A stretch of 9,225 bases of DNA. Source: Chloroflexi bacterium UBA6077 (GTDB lineage Bacteria; Chloroflexota; UBA6077). How positions within the stretch are numbered: the stretch's first letter is position 1; the number at the start of each line of letters is the position of its first letter. Of the stretch, positions 1-5,556 are shown in pieces. Below the pieces are notes generated by a model. That model did not search any database and had not been told where the DNA came from. It was given only the letters and a program-made list of their open reading frames with translations. The DNA lies in assembly GCA_002436065.1 (NCBI GenBank), contig DIXP01000073.1, forward strand, positions 11,207 through 20,431. The letters are read 5' to 3'. The position numbers were made by a program, and so were the translations under genes.

Positions 1-19
1 CCTCCTCGGGCTACTGTCA

Positions 20-45
20 GGTTTATTGGTTCACGGCCATAAACC
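20..45 (-). terminator. Weak stem-loop downstream of the leftward binding-protein gene
   Basis: Arms GGTTTATTGG (20-29) and CCATAAACC (37-45) pair with one bulged base around a 7-base loop, 24 bases past the stop codon of the leftward gene at 69. No T-run follows on the minus strand, so this is at most a weak or factor-assisted terminator. The rest of 1-68 shows nothing else I can support. Confidence 0.25.
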
Positions 46-68
46 ACCGGGCTTACCGGATACAGCAC

Positions 69-1211
69 TCAGTTGATCTTGAAGTTCTCCAGCAGCTTCG
101 CCGCCCTGGCGTCGTCGCTGTCCCAGTGGGCGGAGAACTCGGCCTGGCCCTGGAATCGGATCTCCAGCATCATGTCGTCGATCTTCTTCTGCACTTCGGG
201 ATCCGCTAGCGCCTTCTTCAGGGAGCCTTCCAGGATATTCATGATCTCCTTCGGGGTGCCGGCCGGCGCCGCGAACCCTCGCGTGGAGTTGGACACGATG
301 TCGTATCCTTGCTCCTTGAAGGTTGGGGAGTCAGGATAGAACTTGCTCCTCTTCTCCGCCATCAGTCCGAGTATCTTCACCTGTCCGGATTTCTGGAAGC
401 TGGCGTAGGCACCAGCGGAGGAAGAGATCGTATCGATGTTGTCACCCAGCATGGCGGTGACCTGGGGAGCGGACCCGTCGAACTGAACGTGGGCGAAATC
501 CACTCCTGTAGCCTTTTGTATCGCGAGGACATCGAGAAGGGTGTTGTTGAAGCCAGTGTGGCCGATCTTGATCTTTCCGGGGTTAGCCTTGGCCGCGTCA
601 AACAGATCCTTCAGGGTGTCGTACTTGGACCCCGTCTTGACGGCGATGCTGCCGGTCTCGAGCACCAGGTTGGCTATGGGCTGGAAGTCCTTGCGGGTGT
701 AGACGGCTTTCCTCTCGGCATCCAGATAGGTCAGCGAGGCGGTGGGCATGCTGGCAAGTAGGATCGTGTAGCCGTCGGGTTTGGCCTGGACGAACTCCGT
801 CGTGCCTACCTGAGAGCTTGCCCCCGGCTTGTTCAGGACCTGGACGGGGACCCCCAGGTCCTTCTCCATGAAGGCGCCGACCAGCCGGCAGGTCAGGTCG
901 TTGCCTCCACCGGCAGCCCAGGGGTTGAGGATGGTGATTGGCCTGCCCTTAGCGGGGAAGTCCACCGTCTTGGTGGGGGCAGCAGCGGGCTTGGTGGGCT
1001 CCGCGGGCTTGGCGGCGGTGGGCTGCGCGGCAGCGGGCTTGGTCGGTGCTGCCGCGGGCGCCGTTGCCTGAGCTGGGGCCTTGGTGGGCTCGGCGGCCTT
1101 TGCCGCCGCTGTGGTTGGTGTTGCCGCAGGTGCCGCCTGTGTGCATGCGGCGACCAGCAGCGCCGAGGACAGTATCGCGACAACCGCTGCGACGTGATGG
1201 GTAAGTCTCAT
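69..1211 (-). CDS. TctC/Bug-family tripartite-tricarboxylate-type solute-binding lipoprotein
   Basis: This is an extracytoplasmic binding protein of the TctC/Bug family, which captures small carboxylates or related anions for import. I start it at the ATG of 1211: AAAGGAG (1224-1218) sits 6 bases upstream, whereas for the ATG at 1217 it would abut the start codon. The product is 380 aa. Residues 1-22 form a lipoprotein signal ending in lipobox V-A-A-C with Cys23. An Ala/Pro/Thr/Lys linker (about 24-81) with AEPTK and APTKPAA repeats accounts for the extra length over the family's usual ~320 aa. The mature domain shows the Bug hallmarks: FPAKGRPITI, the AAGGGND loop (Asp105), NKPGASSQ, AKPDGYT and RGFAAPAGTPKEI. 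It is a paralogue of the protein at 2143-3255. It is divergent from the GntR regulator and probably controlled by it. The ligand is unknown and no TctAB is nearby. Confidence 0.93.
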   Translation of the reverse strand: MRLTHHVAAVVAILSSALLVAACTQAAPAATPTTAAAKAAEPTKAPAQATAPAAAPTKPAAAQPTAAKPAEPTKPAAAPTKTVDFPAKGRPITILNPWAAGGGNDLTCRLVGAFMEKDLGVPVQVLNKPGASSQVGTTEFVQAKPDGYTILLASMPTASLTYLDAERKAVYTRKDFQPIANLVLETGSIAVKTGSKYDTLKDLFDAAKANPGKIKIGHTGFNNTLLDVLAIQKATGVDFAHVQFDGSAPQVTAMLGDNIDTISSSAGAYASFQKSGQVKILGLMAEKRSKFYPDSPTFKEQGYDIVSNSTRGFAAPAGTPKEIMNILEGSLKKALADPEVQKKIDDMMLEIRFQGQAEFSAHWDSDDARAAKLLENFKIN

Positions 1212-1250
1212 CCTCATCTCCTTTCTTCTTGTACCAGCCTGGTCTAACCC

Positions 1251-1279
1251 TTGACATCGCCCTCGCCATATGTTATCTC
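1251..1279 (+). promoter_or_regulatory. Possible promoter for the GntR regulator
   Basis: A consensus -35 TTGACA (1251-1256) is followed after 17 bases by TATCTC (1274-1279), which matches TATAAT at only three positions. It would give a leader of about 60 bases before the TTG start at 1344. The -35 is perfect but the -10 is poor, so this is tentative. Confidence 0.22.
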
Positions 1280-1299
1280 CTGTCCCGTATCGGCGATCG

Positions 1300-1314
1300 G
1301 TGATATCCTATCAC
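1300..1314. promoter_or_regulatory. Candidate operator, perfect inverted repeat
   Basis: GTGATA (1300-1305), TCC, TATCAC (1309-1314) is a perfect 6+3+6 dyad between the divergent binding-protein and GntR genes. It covers the candidate -10 of the leftward promoter (1305-1310) and lies downstream of the possible rightward promoter, so one bound dimer could repress both directions. GntR/FCD regulators usually bind short dyads in their own divergent promoter region. The match to this regulator is inferred from position only. Confidence 0.4.
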
Positions 1315-1333
1315 TGTGAACCCACTAGCTCAA
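1305..1333 (-). promoter_or_regulatory. Candidate promoter for the leftward binding-protein gene
   Basis: Read on the minus strand, TTGAGC (1333-1328) and TAGGAT (1310-1305) are separated by exactly 17 bases, each matching 4 of 6 sigma70 consensus positions. Transcription would begin near 1298, giving a leader of about 87 bases before the ATG at 1211. The -10 lies inside the inverted repeat at 1300-1314, which suits repression by steric block. Confidence 0.35.
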
Positions 1334-1347
1334 GAGGTTTGTCTTGA
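1330..1347 (+). promoter_or_regulatory. Ribosome binding site and TTG start of GntR, inside a small dyad
   Basis: AGAGG (1333-1337) lies 6 bases before the TTG at 1344 and decides the start; no in-frame ATG occurs until 1503, inside the DNA-binding domain. TCAAGA (1330-1335) and TCTTGA (1342-1347) form a perfect 6-bp dyad around GGTTTG. In RNA it would enclose both the Shine-Dalgarno and the start codon; in DNA it could be a second operator. Confidence 0.4.
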
Positions 1348-2114
1348 ACAACTTCACTGAATCCAGCTTCACGTCACTCCACAACCTCTCCAAAGAACAG
1401 GGAGTCTACGAGCAGCTGCGCCACGCCATAACCTCCGGAGAGTTGCGTGCAGGGCAAAGGCTGATATGTGCCCAGATTGGTGAGCAGTTTGGGGTCAGTA
1501 GTATGCCGGTCCGCAACGCCCTCATGCGGCTGGAAGCAGAGGGGCTGGTTACTCGGATCCCCCACCGGGAGTTCGTAGTCAGACCCTACTCTTCGAAGGA
1601 TATGCGGGAGCTGTATGCCGTGAGGGCGGTGCTGGATAGCTACGCCGCGCGGCTGTGCGCCGAGCGAGCGACTCCGTGGCTGCTGGAGTCGCTCCGGGGC
1701 ATCATGGATCGCGCCGAATCAGCAATGGTGGCCGGAGATATGGAGACCCTCAGGAGCATCAACAGGGAGTTCCATTCAACTCTGGTCGAATGCTCCGGCA
1801 ACCGGCAGCTCCAGGAGATATCCCAGATGCTCCAGGGCAAGGCTCCCAGCTACCACCATCTGTATTATGCGCTGCCGGGTATGGCCAAAAAGGCGTTGGA
1901 TGACCACCGCCAGATCGTGGCGGCGTTGGTGGAGGGTGGGGCGGATGTAGTGGAGGCCCTGGTCAGGCAGGACATGGAGAACACAGGCGATATCCTGGTA
2001 GGGTTAGTCGAGCAGCAGGAGGTGTCGCGCCGATCCTCAGGGCAGGAGGGCAAAGGGCAGGAGGCTGGCCTGTCGACTGTTTCGACGGGCACGCTCATTC
2101 AGAACCAAGGATGA
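1344..2114 (+). CDS. GntR-family transcriptional regulator, FadR/FCD subfamily
   Basis: This is a cytoplasmic ligand-responsive DNA-binding regulator of 256 aa, normal for the FadR subfamily. Residues about 18-78 form the winged helix: VYEQLRHAITSGELRAGQRL, then the recognition helix region FGVSSMPVRNALMRLEAEGLV and the wing IPHREFVVRPYS. The rest (about 85-228) is the all-helical FCD effector domain (RAVLDSYAARLCAERA, NREFHSTLVECSGN, DDHRQIVAAL). FCD domains usually hold a metal with Asp and three His. Here the matching positions read Asn140, His144, His188 and Asp210, so the site is altered and may bind another metal, or an anion directly. The C-terminal ~25 residues are polar and look disordered. 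The TTG start is set by AGAGG at 1333-1337. The neighbours suggest control of the two flanking binding proteins and perhaps of the hydrolase operon. Confidence 0.93.
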   Translation: MNNFTESSFTSLHNLSKEQGVYEQLRHAITSGELRAGQRLICAQIGEQFGVSSMPVRNALMRLEAEGLVTRIPHREFVVRPYSSKDMRELYAVRAVLDSYAARLCAERATPWLLESLRGIMDRAESAMVAGDMETLRSINREFHSTLVECSGNRQLQEISQMLQGKAPSYHHLYYALPGMAKKALDDHRQIVAALVEGGADVVEALVRQDMENTGDILVGLVEQQEVSRRSSGQEGKGQEAGLSTVSTGTLIQNQG

Positions 2115-2142
2115 GTCTCAGAGACAGACAGGGAGAACTGCA

Positions 2143-3255
2143 ATGGTTCACAGGTTTCTCTACCTATTGCTGAGCATGACGCTTACAGCGGCGAGTGTAG
2201 CCGCGTGCGCCCAACCATCTACGCCAACCCCTTCGATCCCAGCCACACCCGCTCCGTCGAAACCCGCTGAGCCGACCAAGCCCGCGGCGCAGGCGACGGC
2301 ACCCGCGGCTGTGGCGACCAAAGCTCCCACCCAAGACACTTCGGCACCAGCCACGAAGACCCAGTTCCCCGAGAAGGGGAGGACTATCACCATCATGGTT
2401 GGTTACGCCGCAGGCGGAGCCGTCGATCTGGGTGCCCGCATCATCGCCTCCATCATGGAGAAGGATCTGGGGACCCCCGTTGTCGTGGTCAACAAGGCGG
2501 GAGCCTCCTCCCAGGTGGCGCTGACAGAGTTCGTGCGGGCCAAGCCCGACGGTTACACTCTCTTTGCGTCGTCGCTGCCCTCCTCGATCCTCACCTATGT
2601 GGATCCGGAGCGCAAGGCGATCTACTCGGGTAAGGACTTCCTGCCCTTGGCCAGCTTCGTGAACGATCCCGAGTCCATCGCGGTCAAGGCGGATAGCCCG
2701 TACAAGACCCTCCCGGAGCTGATCGCAGCCGCGAAGGCCAAGCCAGAGGCGATCAAGTTCGGGACCGCCGGGTTCGGCAACCCGGATCACGTGGGCATCA
2801 CCACCCTGGAGAAGACGACCGGCGCCAGGTTCGGCGTGGTCCACTTCAGCGGGAACCCTGACGCCCTGACCGCTGTCCTGAGGGGCGACGTCGATGCCAC
2901 GCACCTCAGCTCGGCCTTCCAGGTCGGTCCTGTCAAGAGCAATCAGACCCGCGTTATCGCGGTGCTTGACAAGGAGGAGAGCAAGTTCCACCCGGGCGTC
3001 AAGACCGCCGTGGCTCAGGGGATCGACCACGTCTTCGTCGACACCAGAGGGCTTGCACTGCCCGCCGGTACCCCCAAGGAAGTCGTCGACGTCCTGAGCG
3101 CTTCGGCGAAGAGGGCAGTGGAGAACCCAGACCTGAAGGCGAAGATGGATGATATGGGTCTTGGCCTGCGCTTCATAGCCCAGCCAGAGTACGCCAAGCA
3201 TTGGGCGGAGATCGAGGCCAACGTCAAGGGCGTCGTCGGCGACCTCAGGAAGTAG
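2143..3255 (+). CDS. Second TctC/Bug-family solute-binding lipoprotein
   Basis: A 370-aa paralogue of the protein at 69-1211, with the same predicted role of extracytoplasmic ligand capture. AGGGAGA (2130-2136) lies 6 bases before the ATG, and the gene starts 28 bases after the GntR stop, so the two are probably co-transcribed. Residues 1-21 are a lipoprotein signal with lipobox V-A-A-C and Cys22. A Pro/Ala/Thr/Lys linker covers about 23-72 and resembles the paralogue's (AEPTKPAAQATAPAA). The binding domain begins at FPEKGRTITI and has the AAGGAVD loop (Asp95), NKAGASSQ, AKPDGYT and RGLALPAGTPKEV. Similarity along the whole mature domain and into the linker points to gene duplication. The ligand-facing segments differ more (for example GYAAGGAVD against NPWAAGGGND), suggesting related but distinct ligands. 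The membrane partner is not in the window. Confidence 0.93.
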   Translation: MVHRFLYLLLSMTLTAASVAACAQPSTPTPSIPATPAPSKPAEPTKPAAQATAPAAVATKAPTQDTSAPATKTQFPEKGRTITIMVGYAAGGAVDLGARIIASIMEKDLGTPVVVVNKAGASSQVALTEFVRAKPDGYTLFASSLPSSILTYVDPERKAIYSGKDFLPLASFVNDPESIAVKADSPYKTLPELIAAAKAKPEAIKFGTAGFGNPDHVGITTLEKTTGARFGVVHFSGNPDALTAVLRGDVDATHLSSAFQVGPVKSNQTRVIAVLDKEESKFHPGVKTAVAQGIDHVFVDTRGLALPAGTPKEVVDVLSASAKRAVENPDLKAKMDDMGLGLRFIAQPEYAKHWAEIEANVKGVVGDLRK

Positions 3256-3316
3256 GCGCCGATCGGCTGCTGTCCAGCGGCCTCTCTCGGTCGTTAGCCG
3301 ACTCCACTACACATCA

Positions 3317-3369
3317 GCCTGCTGCTGGTCGTTACCATGGTTGCTTTTTGGTAACGACCAGCAGCAGGC
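3317..3369. repeat. Perfect 21-bp inverted repeat (long hairpin)
   Basis: The arm 3317-3337 (GCCTGCTGCTGG...TTACCA) is exactly complementary to 3349-3369, with an 11-base loop (3338-3348). It begins 61 bases after the upstream stop and ends 42 bases before the downstream -35. The T-run lies in and beside the loop, not after the stem, so it is not a textbook intrinsic terminator. It may still end transcription or protect the 3' end of the upstream mRNA. A palindrome this perfect could also be a mobile-element remnant or a protein-binding site. Confidence 0.85.
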
Positions 3370-3411
3370 CGAATTTCACCCTCGCGGGCGCTGGGCAATC
3401 GTACATTGGGC

Positions 3412-3440
3412 TTGACATGGACCAACGAAGATGCTCTAAT
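3412..3440 (+). promoter_or_regulatory. Sigma70-type promoter of the hydrolase operon
   Basis: A perfect -35 TTGACA (3412-3417), a 17-base spacer and -10 TCTAAT (3435-3440, 5 of 6 matches) make this the best promoter in the window. Transcription would start near 3447, giving a leader of about 165 bases before the hydrolase ATG at 3611. Confidence 0.6.
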
Positions 3441-3476
3441 CAGATTGGGAGTGCCAGTAGCAGACTAACGCTCCTT

Positions 3477-3494
3477 GCAGGCGAGCGCGCCTGC
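3477..3494 (+). promoter_or_regulatory. GC-rich stem-loop in the operon leader
   Basis: GCAGGCG (3477-3483), loop AGCG, CGCCTGC (3488-3494): a perfect 7-bp stem about 30 bases after the expected transcription start. CCCCGTTTCTC follows, which is too short in T for a convincing terminator. It could be a leader structure or part of an attenuator, but no riboswitch class was recognised. Confidence 0.3.
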
Positions 3495-3610
3495 CCCCGT
3501 TTCTCGGTTATGGCTGCATAAGCGGCCGGTCCATGATGCCTGACTCTGGTTACCCTTTCCACGGCTGATACCATTGTGGCTAGGCTCAGCTACATGCAGG
3601 GGAGGTGACC

Positions 3611-5335
3611 ATGTCAAGGAGCGTCCAGAGGATCGCGAAGGATGAACCGGTAGCGGACAACGGCATGGTGGCAGCCACCCATCCGTTGGCAGTCGAAGCC
3701 GGGCTGGAGGTACTTCGGCAGGGGGGCAACGCGGTGGACGCCGCCGTCGCCACGGCTTTCACCCTAGCCGTCGTGGAGCCTCATCTGTGCGGGATCGGCG
3801 GTGGGGGATTGATGGTCTTCCACCAGGCATCCACAGGGCGCGACTTCGTCGTCGATTTCGCCATGGACGCCCCCATGTCGGCCACCCCCGACACGTACGA
3901 GTTGGCGAACGAGTCAGGGCCCGGGATGTTCGGCTGGCGCAGGGTGAAGGGCGACGCCAACCAGGTGGGCTATCGGGCCGCCGCGATTCCAGGGATGGTT
4001 GCCGGCCTGGCCCTTGCCCTCGACCGATTCGGCACCATCCCCTTACGCAGGACAGTTGAACCGGCGATTCGCTACGCCGAAGAGGGTGTGGTGATGAACT
4101 GGGGGCTCTCCCTCTACATCGGCATCTGCATGGATGTCCTGAGCCGCTTCCCATCCACCGCCTCCGTCTTCCTGCCCGCCGGCTTCCCCCTCAGGTCCTG
4201 GACACTTGGCCATCCGGCCGACCGGCTTCTTCAGCCCGACCTTGCCCGCACGCTCCGGCTGATCGCTCAACGAGGCCCCGAGGGCTTCTACCAGGGGCAG
4301 ATTGCTCGGGCTATCGCGCGGGCCATGGAGCAGCACGGGGGGCTCATCACGGAGGAAGAGCTCGCGCGGTATCGGGCCACCGTTCACGAGGGCGGTCTGT
4401 CCGTCGACTATCGAGGCCATCGAGTCGTTGGGGCCCCCGGCGCCAGCGGCTGCGTGACCGCCCTTCATAGTCTGAGCCTCTTAGAGGGATTCGACGTCGG
4501 CCCTGACGATCCTCTTGGGCTGGAGACCCTCCATCTGCGGGCAGAGGTGTTCCGCCAAGCCTTCGCCGATCGCTACTGCTACGTGGCCGATCCCAAGCAG
4601 GTGCCCGTTCCATGGAAGGGCTTGCTGTCCAAGCAGTACGCGGCCAAGCGGCGGGAGGGCATCGCCTTCGATAGGGCAGCCCAAGAGGTGCAGCCAGGCA
4701 ACCCATGGGCCTTCCAAGAAGAGACCGCTCCTGGAAACGCCGGCGGTCTCAAGGGCTCCGCAGGGGGTGGCGGCAGCTCCACCACCCACCTCTGCGCCGT
4801 CGACCGCGAGCGCAACGCGGTCAGCCTCACATTCACTCTGGTGGACGCCTTCGGCTCAGGGGCGATGGTTCCCGAGACAGGGGTGCTGCTCAACAATGCC
4901 ATGCAGTGGTTCGATCCGGAGCCCGGCCACCCCAACTCCATCGCGCCGGGCAAGCGCGGCCTGCACAACATGACTCCACTGCTGGTGCTGAAGAACGGCC
5001 GCCCCCTGCTGGCGATAGGGGCCCTTGGAGGGCGGCGGATCATCAACGCCGTCACCCAGGTTGTCTCGAACGTCGTGGATCATCGGCTGGGAGTCCAGGA
5101 CGCCATCGCCGCGCCGCGTATCGATTGCAGCACCCCTGAGCTGCTGCTGGATTCCCGGCTCCCCGAACCGACGGTCGCGGGGCTGCGAGGGCTGGGCCAC
5201 CGTGTGCAGGTGGTGGAGGAATCGCTCCATGCCGAGCAGTTCTCCCGGCCGCTGGGCATCCTGTTACACCCGGAAACCGGTCGGCTGCACGGCGGTGTGG
5301 ACCCGTTGAGGCCGGGCATCGCCGCGGGGTGGTAA
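3611..5335 (+). CDS. Gamma-glutamyltransferase-fold Ntn amidohydrolase of altered specificity
   Basis: A 574-aa precursor of the GGT family, whose members cut themselves before a conserved Thr and use it as the N-terminal nucleophile on amide bonds. The ATG at 3611 is chosen because AGGGGAGG (3598-3605) lies 5 bases upstream. There is no signal peptide, so the enzyme should be cytoplasmic, unlike most GGTs. The large subunit opens with NGMVAATHPLAVEAGLEVLR, GGNAVDAAVATAF and GIGGGG. The processing site is GGGSS/TTH, nucleophile Thr391, with Thr409 and the oxyanion Gly473-Gly474 kept. By comparison with E. coli GGT as I recall it, the gamma-glutamyl-binding residues are replaced: Arg114 by Ala84, Asn411 by Val411, Gln430 by Ala430, Asp433 by Trp433, Ser462-Ser463 by His452-Asn453. 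Ten residues of the lid loop are missing. It is therefore likely active but not on glutathione. Oxamate amidohydrolase HpxW is a precedent in this fold. Confidence 0.92.
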   Translation: MSRSVQRIAKDEPVADNGMVAATHPLAVEAGLEVLRQGGNAVDAAVATAFTLAVVEPHLCGIGGGGLMVFHQASTGRDFVVDFAMDAPMSATPDTYELANESGPGMFGWRRVKGDANQVGYRAAAIPGMVAGLALALDRFGTIPLRRTVEPAIRYAEEGVVMNWGLSLYIGICMDVLSRFPSTASVFLPAGFPLRSWTLGHPADRLLQPDLARTLRLIAQRGPEGFYQGQIARAIARAMEQHGGLITEEELARYRATVHEGGLSVDYRGHRVVGAPGASGCVTALHSLSLLEGFDVGPDDPLGLETLHLRAEVFRQAFADRYCYVADPKQVPVPWKGLLSKQYAAKRREGIAFDRAAQEVQPGNPWAFQEETAPGNAGGLKGSAGGGGSSTTHLCAVDRERNAVSLTFTLVDAFGSGAMVPETGVLLNNAMQWFDPEPGHPNSIAPGKRGLHNMTPLLVLKNGRPLLAIGALGGRRIINAVTQVVSNVVDHRLGVQDAIAAPRIDCSTPELLLDSRLPEPTVAGLRGLGHRVQVVEESLHAEQFSRPLGILLHPETGRLHGGVDPLRPGIAAGW

Positions 5336-5360
5336 GCCGTCCGCATTCTTTTAGGAGGAG

Positions 5361-5390
5361 ATGAGCACCAATAACTTGGCTATCGAATAG
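5361..5390 (+). other. Possible 9-residue leader ORF with Shine-Dalgarno
   Basis: TTAGGAGGAG (5351-5360) is followed directly by ATG and eight more codons (MSTNNLAIE) ending in TAG at 5390. The GGAGG-to-ATG spacing is only 2 bases, too tight for efficient initiation. The same TTAGGAGG recurs at 5543-5550 as the real ribosome binding site of the symporter. This may be a leader peptide, the eroded start of a lost gene, or chance. The rest of 5336-5556 shows no gene or promoter I can support. Confidence 0.2.
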
Positions 5391-5556
5391 GGTTGGCAGC
5401 CCTTAATCGAAGACCCCTAGCCCGTCCGATGAGGCAAGCACAAGCTAGATCCCGTTCTCGCGCACCCGGTCTCGTAATCGATACCCGCTTTCCATTGGAA
5501 CACAGACCAAAAGGCACCTTAGCCTCGAACGTCGGCGATCCATTAGGAGGAAAAGG

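Larger units (their letters stand above)
3256..3610. other. Intergenic region between the binding-protein gene and the hydrolase operon
   Basis: This 355-base gap holds a long perfect hairpin (3317-3369), a near-consensus promoter (3412-3440) and a leader of about 165 bases with a small GC-rich stem (3477-3494). Short open frames cross it (for example 3201-3521) but lack a ribosome binding site and a recognisable product. I see no RNA gene. Confidence 0.7.

Noticed and set aside
951..1140. Repetitive GC-rich stretch that could look like a tandem repeat or CRISPR-like array
   Set aside because: It encodes the Ala/Pro/Thr/Lys linker of the lipoprotein; the repeats are short and degenerate, with no spacer pattern.
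1212..1217. ATG at 1217 as start of the leftward binding protein
   Set aside because: The AAAGGAG at 1224-1218 directly abuts this ATG with no spacing; the in-frame ATG at 1211 has ideal 6-base spacing.
2164..3201. Open frame of 345 aa antisense to the second binding protein
   Set aside because: No ribosome binding site or recognisable domain, and it is entirely opposite a well-supported gene.
3201..3521. 106-aa open frame across the intergenic region
   Set aside because: It runs through the perfect hairpin and promoter, starts inside the binding-protein gene in another frame, and has no family features.
3605..3610. GTG at 3605 as start of the GGT-like gene
   Set aside because: It overlaps the Shine-Dalgarno itself; the ATG two codons later at 3611 is correctly spaced.
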